A stretch of DNA of 64,000 bases. It comes from Hypericum androsaemum. Taxonomy: Eukaryota; Streptophyta; Magnoliopsida; Malpighiales; Hypericaceae. Position numbers and translations under genes: made by a program. How positions within the stretch are numbered: the stretch's first letter is position 1; every line of letters begins with the position of its first letter. Below are positions 1-11,247 of the stretch, in pieces. The notes under the pieces are model-generated. The model worked only from the letters and a program-made list of their open reading frames with translations, made no database searches and was not told the origin of the DNA. The stretch is taken from assembly GCA_963995505.1 (NCBI GenBank), contig OZ023193.1, forward strand, positions 6,098,521 to 6,162,520. Direction: 5' to 3'.

Positions 1-1210
1 GCTTGCAAAAGATATTTTTCTGACTGCGGTCAAAATGGTCGAAAGAATTTGTTTCTGGATATTCTCGGAAGGCAAACCTAGAGTATTGGCCCGCAGGAGA
101 AATAGGCCTCGCTAGATCCAATGTTGGATTACAGTAAAATAGTAGAAAATTATCTGAATTAATTAAATTTGACACACTTAAATTTTTTATGGTTTTTGGC
201 TCTTGCCCTTTATTTTATCGGTTTAAACTGGCTCAAGTTTACAACAATAGTACATTTACAACATTAATTTAGCAATACACAACTTTGTATATTCAGTTGT
301 TTTGATTTTAAATTTTTGAGAGTTTGCAATTTTTTTAAATAGTTTATATAGTTATATTTTCTGATTTTATTATGGTTATCATGGTTCAAACTTACAAAAA
401 TTATGTCCATTTGGTCATTTTCCTAACGAATAATTGGATTCATTATTTTCTTTGTTTTGAAAGTACACTTTCAAGTAGGACAAAAAGTTACCCTCATTAA
501 GTTTTACTCTCACATTTCACTTACAATCCCTACAATCACACCGTCGGTAGTAAAATTTCCATTGACTTTTAAACTTTCACTCTCTAGTAGAGGGTTACCT
601 TACCCTTCTCACCACCTTCATTTGAGAGGTAGCTAACTCCATTCGAGATCTTGCTTATATTACTTAGCTGCTTTGCTTTTACCCTTTTTGTTTCTCTTTT
701 TCACATTTTTTTTGCATTTAATATTTATTTTTCGTAAACCAAAGACTGTAGATGAGAAGTGTGTTTTTGCCTAGGTTTATCTCCTCTGATGTGGATATAA
801 AACCTCTTTTGTTTGAAATCTTATCACTGTGTTGATACGATGCAGTTTTTTAATTTTTTTTCTTTGATCACTAGCTACCTTGTTGTTTGTAAATGGAGTC
901 CAAAATGACTTTCAACGATTATATATTGTTTGATTTTCTTGGTAGCTTCTTTTTTGCTTTGATTTTTTCTATTGGGTGAAAATATCGTTGTTAACTTATT
1001 TCCATTTGATGTATATTAGCTTAAGAATGTTTATTATAATGTCACAGGCCATTCTGTGAAACAACATGAGCAAAAGAAATATTGGCTTTGTTGTTGTTGT
1101 GGTTTGGAACTTTGTCAATTGTTTATTGTACTACTAGTTTAGTTTGTGTATTCGAGTTAATGACTTTTCATAAAGTAGTTTTTTTTATAATCTGCTTTTA
1201 ACAGTTGTTA

Positions 1211-1288
1211 TTATTCATCAGTTTTCATTGATGTTTCTAGTAATCGGTCATGATATTCTGAACAATGAGCAGTAGATATACCCCAGCA
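1211..1288 (-). pseudogene. Papain-like protease exon fragment in inverted arm
   Basis: On the minus strand this reads CWGISTAHCSEYHDRLLETS followed by six more codons and a stop. It matches the active-site helix of C1A (papain) peptidases, where the consensus is C-W-A-F/I-S. The catalytic-position Cys is present but there is no flanking pro-domain, His or Asn region. The mirror copy is at 2727-2804. A repeat-captured relic is the simplest reading. The motif is short, so the family call is moderate. Confidence 0.4.
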
Positions 1289-2726
1289 AAAACTACAGCA
1301 AAACAAAAATTTCAAAATCACACACCATCAAAAAACAATGTTTCATGACCATCAAAACAATAAAATAGCTTACTATTATTTTTCTGGTCCATAACTCCAG
1401 TTTTTAGGACATCACGATCCCTCAAATCAAATCTCTTTTAATTTTTAGACTTCTTCTAAAGCTTCTCTCTCCCTCTTCTATCCTTACTCTACCTCCTTTT
1501 TATCTTTAAAAACATGGAGGGAGAACATTGAAAAAGAAAATATCATCTAAGAATTTTGTTTCTTTTTGTTCAGCCCCTTTCAATCTGCTTGCAAAGATAT
1601 TTTTCTAACTGTAGTCACAATGGTCGAAAGAATTTATTTCTAGGTATTCTCGGAAGGCAGGCCTGGAGGACTGGCCTAGAGGAGAAATAGGCCTCGCTAG
1701 ATCCAATTTTGGATTACGGTAAATAGTAAGAAATTATCTGAATTAATTAAATTTTTAATAATTTTTGGCTCTTGCCATATATTTTATCGGTTTAAACTGG
1801 TTCAAGTTTACAAAAATAGTACATTTACAACATTAATTTAGTAATACACGACTTTGTATATTCCTTTGTTTTGATTTTTAATTCCCGAGAGTTTGCAATT
1901 TTTTAAAATAGTTTATATAGTTCTATTTTCTGATTTTATTACGGTTTTCATGGTTCACACTTACAAAAATTGTATCCATTTGGTCATTTTCCTAACAAAT
2001 AATTGGATTGATTATTTTCTGTGTTTTGAAAATACACTTTCAAGTAGGAAAAAAAGTTACTCTCATTAGGTTTTACTCTCACATTTTACTTACAATCCCT
2101 ACTCCCACACCGCCGGTTGTAAAATCCCCATTGGCTTTTCAACTTTCACTCTCTAATAGAGGGTTACCTTACACTTCTCACTAGCTTCATTAAGAAGTGC
2201 TAACTCTATCCGAGATCTTGCTTTTATTACTTCGCTCCTTTTCTTTTACCTTTTTTATTTCTCTTTTTCACATTTTTTTTGTATTTAATATTTATTTTTT
2301 GTAAACCAAAGACTTTAGATGAGAAGTGTATTTTTGCGTAGGTTTATCTCTTCTGATATGGATATAACACCTCTTTTGTTTGAAATCTTATCACTGTGTT
2401 AATATGATACAATTCTTTGATTTTCTATTTTTTTATCACTAGCCACCTTGTTGTTTGAGAATTGTGTCTAGAATGACTTTCAAATACTGTATACTGTTTG
2501 GTTTTCTTGGTAGCTTCTTCTTTGCTTTGATTTTTCTATTAGGTAAGAATATCGTTGTTACCTATTTCCATTTGGTGTATATTAGCTTAAGAATGTTTAT
2601 TATAATGTCGCCGGCCATTCTTTGAAACAATATGAGCAAAAGAAATATTGGCTTTGTTGTTGTTGTTGTTGTTGTTTTAACATTGTATTTTGAAGGCGTC
2701 TTATTTTAAAATTTGTGTTTTTTTTT

Positions 2727-2804
2727 TGCTGGGCTATATCTACTGCTCATTATGCAGAATATAATAATCGATTACTAGAAACATCAATGAAAATTAATGA
2801 ATAA
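2727..2804 (+). pseudogene. Papain-like protease exon fragment in opposite arm
   Basis: This reads CWAISTAHYAEYNNRLLETS, then a few codons and a stop. It is the inverted partner of 1211-1288 and keeps Cys-Trp-Ala-Ile-Ser, the papain active-site motif. A T-rich run precedes it as in a splice acceptor, but no AG lies directly before the Cys codon. The identical segment recurs at 38903-38980 in the second large repeat. Confidence 0.4.
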
Positions 2805-3683
2805 TAACGACTGTTAAAAGGAGATTATAAAACAAAACTACTTTATGAAAAGCCACTAACTCGAATACACAAATCAGACTAGTAGTACAATAAACAATTG
2901 ACAAAGTTGCAAGCCACAACAATAACAAAGCCAATGTTTCTTTTGCTCATATCATTTCAAAGAATGATCTGTGACATTATAATAATCATTTTTAAGCTAA
3001 TATACATCAAATGGAAACAAGGTAACAACAATATTCTCACCCAATAGAAAAATCAAAGCAAAGAAGAAGCTATCAAGAAAACCAAATAGTATACAGTCTT
3101 TGAAAGTCATTTTGGACTCCATTCTCAAACAACAAGGTAGCTATTGATCACAGAAAAAAGTAGAAAACCAAAGAACTGCATCGTATTAACACAGTTATAA
3201 GATTTCAAAAAAAAAGGTGTTATATCCACATCAGAGTAGATAAACCTAGGAAAAAAATACACTTCTCATCTACAGTCTTTGATTTACAAAAAATAAATAT
3301 TAAATGCAAAAAAATGTGAAAAAGAGAAATAAAAGAGATAAAAGGAAAGCAACAAAGTAATAAAAGCAAGATTTTGAATGGAGTTAGCTACCTCTCAAAT
3401 GAGGCTGGTGAGAAGGGTAAGGTAGCCAATGGGGATTTTATTACCGGCGGTGTGAGAGTAGGGATTGTAAGTGAAATGTGAGTAAAACCTAATGAGGTTA
3501 ACTTTTTGTCCTACTTGAAAGTGTATTTTAAAAATAAAGAAAGTAATGAATCCAATTATTCGTTAGAAAAATGACCAAATGGATACAATTTTTGTAAGTT
3601 TGAACCACGAAAATCATAATAAAATCAAAAATCTCTCAAAAAATTAATAATTCTAGAATTGTAAAAAGGAAAGAGAAACGTTG

Positions 3684-4065
3684 AGCTAGTGCCATTTGAA
3701 GTCTCTATTCCTGTGAAAGTCAAGGGAAAACCTTCAGTAAGTTTCTCAATGTTTGATAATTTCATGTTCATTTCTTTCCAAAGTACGTTATCCTTGTTTA
3801 TTCTCCTATAGGCCCTTTAATGTAGGATTTGCAGAATCTTTTGGATGTGAAATTTGATTGGAGAGATCACAACCTCATAAAAAGTAGAGTTATGAACCAA
3901 TCCTTTAAACATAAGTTATTTTATGTTACCATTTGTTATTTATGTTTTAAATGTCATAAAATTATTTTAATTTTAATTTTGTTTATTGTAGTTTTCTACT
4001 GGGCAGTATCTACTGCTCACTGTATGGAGACATATAATAATATCAAGAATCCACAATATTTGTAA
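3684..4065 (+). pseudogene. Papain-like cysteine protease 5' fragment, active-site Cys replaced
   Basis: Three pieces in order resemble the start of a mature C1A peptidase. A possible exon reads VELVPFEVSIPVKVKGKPS and ends at a good donor (gtaagt). After an acceptor (ctcctatag) comes LDVKFDWRDHNLIKSRVMNQ, similar to the family's DWR...V.NQ stretch. After a likely intron ending in ttgtag comes FYWAVSTAHCMETYNNIKN, aligned with the CWAFS helix. Tyr stands where the nucleophilic Cys should be, an in-frame stop precedes the DWRDH exon, and nothing follows after about 24 codons. It cannot be an active protease. The identical relic is at 39860-40241. Confidence 0.5.
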
Positions 4066-4129
4066 CAAGCCTCGCCACGATGATTTATTGGATTTATTGG
4101 ATTGTTGTTGGAAAGATTCACGATGTCTA

Positions 4130-4680
4130 ACTTGTGTCTTTATATTGGTTGTTTCTGTGTTCTGATTAATCTGATGTATTGATGAGACTTGGCCTTTTTG
4201 TTACCATGTCAAACTTCTGGATACAATAATGGGCGGGGTGACTGGATACAACAAAGTTTATGGATTTCTGTAGTGTTTCGTGTATTGACTCAGATGTTTG
4301 GCATGTTTTATTACATGTATCAAAATTGATGTTCTGATATGTGGCCTCTCACTATTTGTTTGCTTAGGTACATTCCTTCAATGTCTCTAAGACAGCTTTA
4401 TTTGGATTTGGAGGAAACGACTGCCTATCTGAGAGTAATCATATATGTTATGTTGAACATGATGATGCATGTAGCTGCTCAAATTTTCTTGACTTGGATT
4501 GGCTTTCTTCATCCGGGAATTCCTATGAAGATGATCCTTCTGATAGGTACTTTCTCGACTGCAAAAAATCGAGTTACCTTTTGCAAGAAATTATTGGGCT
4601 GGGCGTCGTCCTTTAGGTATAGTCCAGTTGAACACCGTGGAGGGGAAATTCTCTGTTATTTTTGTAACGACACCTGACAA
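4130..4680 (+). pseudogene. SAC-type phosphoinositide phosphatase relic, C-terminal exon
   Basis: An intron remnant (4130-4367) leads to an exon that starts RYIPSMSLRQL. After a frameshift it continues in another frame with ACSCSNFLDLDWLSSSGNSY and EDDPSDRYFLDCKKSSYLL. These segments resemble the C-terminal tail of plant SAC1-5 phosphoinositide phosphatases. The frameshift and early stop make it a relic. The preceding intron is similar (about 85 percent by eye) to 7135-7290, which is the truncated end of the second SAC relic. In the parent gene this exon therefore belongs after that relic, although here it lies upstream. Confidence 0.7.
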
Positions 4681-5133
4681 CCTTCAGTGTTCATCAGTTA
4701 CCAGTGTTTGAGCATTGTACAAATTGAACTTTCAAGGCTTTACGTCTTTAAACGGTGAAGTATTAGGCTGTAATTCCCGGCTGTGCGTTTTTTGAGGTTG
4801 TTGCATCCTCTTATTGTTGGTACTGTCGATTCGTTTTTCTTTCCAGATTGTATCTGGCATATTTACAGGGCCAATTTTATTGGTGTTACGATGTTTTATA
4901 GCATTTAAATGCAAAAAGGTATCGTCTGAATTTACTGGGGCTTTGGCCTTCTCTTTTTTATGTTCATTGGTTTGTTCTTATGGTAGCTTGTTCATTGTAT
5001 TTTCAAGTTAATAGTTTCAGTTTCTTCCACATTTCTTAACACTGTTCCTAACATTTCTTACGAGGGACGTCTTTTTCCTATGCACGGTGAATCTTACGAG
5101 GTACTTCTTTTTCAGCTTCTCTTGCAAAGTCGT
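4681..5133. other. Spacer between the two SAC relics
   Basis: No convincing exon. The short frames here have no recognisable motif and are probably degraded intron of the SAC gene. Confidence 0.4.
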
Positions 5134-7290
5134 GCAAATATGAATTCCTTACACAAAAAATCTGCAATAATCTCAAGAATACTCTTTGGACTGTTGCCTT
5201 AGTGTATAGCTTCTTCAAACAGGTGAATTTTGAGGAACACTGATTCATTAGAGACTATTCGATGAAGAATTCTTGTTCTAAATTTGATTGCATAACGATC
5301 TTGTCATATAATACCTGTATGGTTTGATTTTGACCCTTTCGCTTAAAAGTTAAGCATACTGTCTTGCAATTCCTGATCTTGATATGTGCAGATTAAACTT
5401 TCCTCATCCGGAAGAGACTTTAAGATGACTAATTGCAAGACGTTCACGGCATTATGCTGGAACAAGGTTATCTTGTGAACTAATGGCAACATATGATATT
5501 CTGTTACTTTAAATAATAAATTAGTCTATTGGTTGCCCTAACACGATATGTTTTTAAAGTATCTTGAGCTCTAAATTATATTATTGAGCCATGCACGGGC
5601 AGAAATGTGATTGTACTTATCGTTCGCTTATGCTTTGATAAAAAAAAAACTTTTCTTTATGCAGATATATAAACGTGGTGTGAATGAGAAGGGTAGAGTC
5701 GCAAATGATGTCGGGACAGAACAAATATTGTTTCAAGATGCTCCCGATGGATATCCATTGCAAATAAGTTCTGTTGTGCAAAATTGGGGTTCAATTCCAC
5801 TTTTCTGGTTACGAAAACATCCCATTTGAGTATCGAACCTGATATAATATGTATTGACTCCAGTTGCTCTTAGCCTACAGATTCCTGTCTGAATTTCTAT
5901 CAATAAACGTATATTCTTCTTTCTTTTTTTTGAGGGAATAAAACTTATATTCTTCTTCATGTTCCTCTTTACAGTATCAAGGAAGGACTGCAATTACGAG
6001 GCAACAAGGCTCCATTTTGAGAATCTATTTAAAAGATACGGGAATTCTAATGTTATCTTGATCTTAATAAAGGTATCTTACTACAAGACAGTCAAATCTT
6101 TATTTTTATGCTACTAATCTTGATATTGACTTGATTGATGACAGACACGTGAGACGAAGCATACTTCGCGCCGAGTTTGCAAATGCGTTCAGAGTTATCA
6201 GTAAAGGTCTCAAAGGTTCCTTCACTGGGATTTAAGTAGGCATTCGGGTTCTGGAAAGTATGTATCTTCATATCGTCCTTATTCTCTACTCATCATTCCC
6301 TTGACAGTGTTTGACTCTGATTATGATTTATTTCTTTTCCAGTAGTGAAAATGATGTCTTGTCGCTTCTAGGAAGAATTGTCGCCTATGCAGTAACCTTA
6401 ACAGGAATCTTCTACTGTCATGTCGCTCCGTGCTTACAGCCCAAAGGATCTGCTAATTGGTTCTACAATGAGCAAGTTTTACCACATACTTATCATCTTT
6501 TGTCTATAAGTATTGACCTGCAAGAAGGAAAGCCAGCTTTGTGGGAATTGGGTGTTCCGATGATCAACTTCATAATGTTGGAAGTCGTGATTCTGGTTTG
6601 GTTGATGAGAATGCAAGGTACTATTCTTAGAAGTTGTGCAGTAGCTCCAGTGAGATATTAAGCCTAATGGTTGTTGAGGCATCGGAAGGGAGAATTTCCC
6701 TCTATTGTTCCAAGACCAAAATGGTTTCGTAGATGCTTCATTAGACGATAAATCTTTCATGATGTAATAACATATCATTATTCTTTTTACTATGCGCAGA
6801 TCGTTCATGAAGAGATCACTATTCGACGGGAAACTTCTCCATGATTCTATGTCGAAAGAGGGAGCTGTAAATAAGGGTCTTCCAGAGTCCTCCCTTGAGA
6901 TTTCAAGTTGTGGAAGTGAATCAAATCCTTGTATTTGGGGGGTTGGTTTATTGAATGTGAACCCCACAAACCCGCCCAGCTTGATTTCACAACTTGCTCT
7001 CGAGTTGACTCCTAAAAGTTGCTTGCTTTGGAAGACTCAAAGCATCCGTAATGATTCAGATCGAACCACCTCAAGGTATTGTATTTTAACTTACAAATGT
7101 GTCATCAAACGGGGTTGTGCGACGACAGTGCTGGTGGTATCGATGAGACTTGGGCTTTGTTACCGTGTCAAACTTCTGGATACAATAAGGGGAGAGGAGA
7201 TTGGATACAACGAAGTTTCTGGATTTCTTTGGTGTATAAACTTTGATGATGTTGTATTACATGTTTTAAACTTGATGTTGTGATATGTGG
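5134..7290 (+). pseudogene. SAC-type phosphoinositide phosphatase relic, central exons
   Basis: Spliced segments follow the order of plant SAC-domain phosphatases. 5134-5222 contains NTLWTVALVYSFFKQ. 5392-5466 contains LIARRSRHYAGTR in a shifted frame. 5665-5848 contains KRGVNEKGRVANDVGTEQ and SSVVQNWGSIPLFW. 5975-6072 contains NYEATRLHFENLFKRYGN. 6145-6257 contains LRAEFANAF and FLHWDLSRHS. 6343-6617 contains LLGRIVAYAVTLTGIFYC and EGKPALWELG. 6800-7075 contains KRSLFDGKLL. Splice sites are largely kept, but at least five frame changes are visible. The region between FYC and EGKPALWEL is far too short: the part that should hold the catalytic Cx5R loop is gone. It cannot be an active enzyme. 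The last intron is cut off near 7290. Confidence 0.85.
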
Positions 7291-7555
7291 TCTGCCTTGA
7301 GATTTCTGTTAACGTATGTATAAGTATGCTAACAATGAATTTGATCGGAATAAACAAGGAAACCCCAATCATTTGGAGTCCCTCCTAATTAAGTATGGCA
7401 TTGTTTTAGATCTGATTTTTTCCCCCCGAAAACAATTACGTACTTAATTAGAGTTTTTGTTTGAATTAATAAAACAAATCATATTATAATAATATTTGGT
7501 ATGGAGTATTTACTGCCTGCCTTGGGAGACCCGTAGCCCTACTACAGTGTAAATT
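7291..7555. other. Intergenic spacer
   Basis: AT-rich spacer between the SAC relic and the first cystatin-like gene. No gene or repeat recognised. Confidence 0.4.
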
Positions 7556-7558
7556 ATA

Positions 7559-7572
7559 TGGGCCCAAGCCCA
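7559..7572 (+). promoter_or_regulatory. Paired site II motif upstream of cystatin-like gene
   Basis: TGGGCCCAAGCCCA: two TGGGCY motifs in inverted orientation, about 85 bp before the ATG. The same arrangement is seen at 23208-23221 and 27283-27296. Site II elements are known TCP-factor targets in promoters active in dividing cells. Their function here is inferred. Confidence 0.6.
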
Positions 7573-7640
7573 TCTTCACCCAATCATCTTAAAAGACAAC
7601 CATACCATACGCTTCAAGAAGCTTCCTTAAGAGAGAGAAA

Positions 7641-7649
7641 TTAGGGTTT
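7641..7649 (+). promoter_or_regulatory. Telo-box 7 nt before the conserved ATG
   Basis: TTAGGGTTT (reverse of AAACCCTAA) lies 7 nt before the ATG at 7657. Its position is conserved in every family member whose start is visible. Confidence 0.65.
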
Positions 7650-7693
7650 GGTGATCATGGCTGGCGCGAATCAGCAGATTACTTCTCCCCCCC

Positions 7694-8920
7694 ATGGAGT
7701 TGAGGAAGCGGAAAGAAGAAGAAGACGAGGTCAAGGAGGTCCACCGTGAGGAGGAAGTCCAACAGCAGGAGGAGGAGGAGGAGGAAGAGGGCGCGGTCCG
7801 CAAGGAGGAAGAGGGCGACGAGAATGAGGAAGAGGACGATGAGAAAGAGGACGATGACGATGACTACGAGGATGAAGAAGACAAGCTCCGGAAAGGGGAG
7901 GATACTTGCAACTATGAAGCGTACAAGCTTGTCGAGGATGTCAGCGAGGATGTATTTTCCAAGGATGATCCTGAGGAATACCGGATTTACCTCAGATTCG
8001 CTATCAAGACCGAGGTGATTTCTCACTCTCTAATCCCTCTGTATATTATTATTATTATTATTATTATGTGGACCATCTTGATGATAACTTTTCCTTTCTG
8101 GTGTAGGGTTTCTATGTACCTTTCGCCCCTAAAAACGCCATTGGTGTAGTCGGTCCCATTGACACTTGCAGTCCGTGGTGGCCCAAGGTAGAAGAGGGGG
8201 CAGAATTGGCTGTTGCCCATTACAATAAGAACAGAGCTGGCCCAGTATGCTCCAATTCTTTTCCGCCTCCTTTCATTTCCTTCCAAGAAAGAGTGACTGC
8301 TGATGGTGCCCGTTGAACGCAGGATGATCAACTGAAACTTGTGTCTATCCAGCTTGCAAACATACGCTCAGTCTGCGGTGTGTTGTTCTACCTTACCCTT
8401 GGGTGCGAAAATGTCGCTTCTGGCGAAATGAGTGACTATCAGACGAAACTCTGGAGGGGGTATAAAGGCAATTGGGAGGTGCTAATCTTTAGGGAAGACC
8501 CTGAAATCGCGGCTGTGGTAATGATTATACAACTCTTTTTTGCCCCTTTCTTCAATTGATTGTGTTATCATGCTTTCTTGATCATGTTTCTTGACACCAA
8601 CAATTCTTCTCGTGTATGTATTTTCATGACTTTGTTTTCTTTTTAATGTGATCTCCCCATATAGACCAATCAGTCAGTTTCTTACAGGTTCTTTGTGGTT
8701 AATTGTCAAAATTCCACATTGGGTTGAAATCGTCACTATATGATCGTCTATTAAGTAATGAATATGCTCACATATTTTAACTCTGATCTCTAGTTGACTT
8801 AATGTTTGCTTGGATGCTTCGTTGGCGTACCTTTTAATGCCCTTTTTTTGTCGTTGGCAGATGATCCAACGTTACAAGGCAATGCTGCAGCCCTACTTTC
8901 CAAACGAGGAATTTCATTGA
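7694..8920 (+). CDS. Cystatin-like protein with acidic N-terminus, plus-strand copy 1
   Basis: Four exons fit: 7694-8014, 8107-8244, 8323-8517 and 8861-8920, all with GT/AG introns and phase 0, giving 237 residues. Exon 1 codes for a Glu/Asp-rich tract (residues about 8-65), then DTCNYEAYKLVED. Exon 2 codes for GFYVPFAPKNAIGVV and ELAVAHYNKNRAG, which resembles the helix of plant cystatins. Exon 3 holds the hairpin strands (SVCGVLFYLTLG, YQTKLWRGYKGNWEVLIF). Exon 4 ends MIQRYKAMLQPYFPNEEFH. The family's usual ATG at 7657 is out of frame because of one extra C in the run at 7686-7692; I therefore start at ATG 7694. The cystatin QxVxG loop is degenerate (RSVCG), so protease inhibition is uncertain. 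It may be a recently damaged gene. Confidence 0.7.
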
Positions 8921-9850
8921 ATCTATGTTAACAGTTTGTGATATTAAATGTTCCTAGATTCTCATTAAGTTATGTAGTTATTTAATTTGTGCGTGTACTA
9001 TGCTCTACATTGGGCACGATGAAGTTGCTCTAGATTATTAAACACATGCTATCAAATTTGACTTCTTTAAACCATCATGTGCATTTATTAGGCTTGCTCT
9101 ATGATAAGGTCGATCCCTTGACCTAAGTTTTAGCATATGACGATCGATTAGGAACATCAGCATACTTGGAACAGGAGAATTTTAGGCCAGAATGCAGTCC
9201 ATAATATTACTATATGGATGCGTCTCAGTCATGTGACCGGTCCTGCGAGACCGATAAACCATTCTCTTTTGCAATTTGATTGCTTGCAGCTCAGGAACCA
9301 ACAGAAAGACCGGTCCTGCGAGAGAGATTAGCATGCAAATTGAGAATGCTACATACTGCTGGAAAGTCAGCACAATCTAATGCCTCAGTTTCTGCAGTTG
9401 ATCCACAGAGTGAAGAGAACATTGTCTGAAGCCTGCCAAGGAAGGCGGCCTTCCCGACAAGTTGGCCAACTCTTCTCGGGGCTCGAAAAATTCACCAAGT
9501 TTTTAATACCATATCCATTCAGGGATGGAATCAGATTACAAGGATAATGAGCGCCGCCACTGTAGGTCAACTTGGAGACGAGTTTCTTGAATTTGGACCT
9601 CCGGTTAGGCAATTTACGATACTGGAACATAGAGGACTCTAAAGATTGATCTTTATCATAAGCCACAGACATGCAAGCTGCGAGAAACCAAGTGCAGAAC
9701 GGGGAGGATAGAGAAGGAACACGCGCCATTGGTGAATTTGTAAGACCGAGGACAGCTGCAGATGGTATAGAAACCAAATGGAATCTAAATGGACAGAAGT
9801 TATGACAAGCACACACTTAACAGATTCGATCGGTTGATAAAACGAAGTTT
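8921..9850. repeat. Duplicated 3' flank with unidentified coding-like segment
   Basis: Downstream sequence of the first copy, repeated at 24857-25700 after the second plus-strand copy and, broken by insertions, at about 15480-15742 plus 16962-17092. A plus-strand frame here and at 25500 keeps QLGDEFLEFGP. A minus-strand frame keeps TMFSSLCGSTAEIEALDCA. I do not recognise either, and which strand (if any) codes is unclear. Confidence 0.6.
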
Positions 9851-9865
9851 GATCCCTTTTGAAAT

Positions 9866-10459
9866 GTGGCAAAGCTATCTCACAAGTATTTACACCGTTT
9901 TCAAAGGTTCAACCTGAAACCTTTTAGTTTAGGTAGAATAATTTTTTCACTAGTTGATGGAAATGCTTATTGGTTAAAAGAGGGAATGAATGTTGGTTTA
10001 GGTAGAATTATTGCCTTTTATGTTAGAAAAATCCCGAGCTCCTTGTAGAATTCGCTCAAGTAAAGAATTGTCTAAAGACGAGTAGGAAAATGGCAAAGGA
10101 AGAGTTACCGATGAGATGGAATTGACCAATATAATTGGATGTTGTCCGGCTTAATTTCCTCATTCGTTGGATGACGGATTTACCTTGCATGCTCTTTTTA
10201 ACTTTTTGCTCATCTTTGATCACGAAGTTGATCTTTTTATTGCAGTTGTGTGTGTATGGAATTCACGTCGAGACAATTTGACATGTTGTTTTGCACACAC
10301 CATAGAGGGTGTTTGTTAATTTGTCAAAATTTGATATGGGTTGATATTGCCACAAAGAAGGCTTTTAAGTAATCAATATGATAAGTACATAACTCTGATC
10401 TTGTTGGCTAATTGTTTGCTTGAATGCTTCTTTTAATTCTTTTTTTTTGTCATTGGCAG
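9866..10459 (+). repeat. Intron-3 remnant of a lost cystatin-like copy
   Basis: Contains the segment near 10000-10130 (AAAATCCCGAGCTCCTTG) that recurs at about 18210-18330, followed by the pyrimidine-rich acceptor typical of exon 4 in this family. Exons 1-3 of this copy are missing. Confidence 0.5.
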
Positions 10460-10519
10460 ATGATCCAACTTGACATGCCAAGATTGGAGGCCATCATTCA
10501 AAACCATAATGTTTATTGA
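10460..10519 (+). pseudogene. Orphan exon 4 of a cystatin-like gene
   Basis: After the acceptor ttggcag, 60 nt read MIQLDMPRLEAIIQNHNVY and stop, the same length and position as exon 4 of the intact relatives (MIQRYKAMLQ...). Exons 1-3 are absent upstream. It is a relic of another copy. Confidence 0.75.
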
Positions 10520-10911
10520 ATCTATGTTTTAGTGTGACTTTAAATGTTCCTGGATTCTCAATGTAGTAATTTCAATTATGCAAGTGGTACTGTGACATTG
10601 AGTATTAAGTCATTTTGTACGAGTACTATGTTCTATGTTTATTATTTAATATACTAAAATAGTACATTGGGTTCTATGAAGTTGTTCTAGATTATCAAGC
10701 ACATGCTATCCCAAGTATTTATGAATCGAAACTTAACTTCTATAGACTGTGGCTTGTCCAAATCCGACATCCAGGTAAGTTCTTGGCTCAAGTGGCAAAA
10801 CCTGTGGTAGTGAAGACGCCCGGGATTAATTTGGCAAATGATTGTTTCTGTGGGTTGATTTCATCTGAAATTTTGATCCTAATAGGTTAAGATTGTCATC
10901 ACTAAATGTAG

Positions 10912-11011
10912 TGCTTTTGTTTCTGAGTGGTCGAAGATTGACGAGACGCTGGCTCTTATGCTGAAGCAACGAACCATCTCTATGCAAAGGCCAGATTGGT
11001 TCAAGGCCTGA
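10912..11011 (+). other. Repeated unidentified coding-like fragment
   Basis: The plus frame reads SEWSKIDETLALMLKQRTIS and then MQRPDWFKA before a stop. Nearly the same peptide recurs at 15277-15363. Conservation of reading frame between copies hints at an old captured exon. I do not recognise the family. Confidence 0.35.
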
Positions 11012-11247
11012 TCTATGCAAAGGCCGATCCCCGTACCTAAGTTTTAGCATATCACTTGGAACATGAGAATTGAGGCCTGAATATAGTTTAGATTGTAACA
11101 TATTTACTATCAGTGTGTGCGACTCAGTCATGTGATATGCATCCCAGAAAGGACCCAGACTTGCACGGCATTGTGCTATATATCTCATAATAAGTATATT
11201 AATGTAGCTTATATGAACCAGAAATTTCTATAAGGTTGGTGGGCATC

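Larger units (their letters stand above)
1..4078. repeat. Large repeat, copy 1 (left part outside window)
   Basis: This stretch is repeated almost perfectly at 36177-40254. Reading both copies I saw only two substitutions (T1708 against G37884, A3030 against G39206). Inside it, a unit starting at 1 recurs diverged as a direct repeat from about 1588 to 2690, and positions about 370-1300 recur inverted at about 2737-3650, so most of the block can fold into a hairpin with arms near 900 bp. It is AT-rich and holds short papain-like coding fragments in the arms and at the right end. Similarity stops at 4078, where the flanks diverge. I see no transposase and no clear target-site duplication. It could be a segmental duplication, a composite foldback element or an assembly duplicate. 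Confidence 0.85.

Noticed and set aside
7746..8018. Arginine-rich frame overlapping the acidic exon
   Set aside because: It is the shifted reading of GAG/GAC codons. The same shadow appears at 14488-14745 and 27513-27749, and introns cut through it.
7679..8331. Minus-strand frames over plus-strand copy 1
   Set aside because: They lie antisense to well-supported exons and lack any motif.
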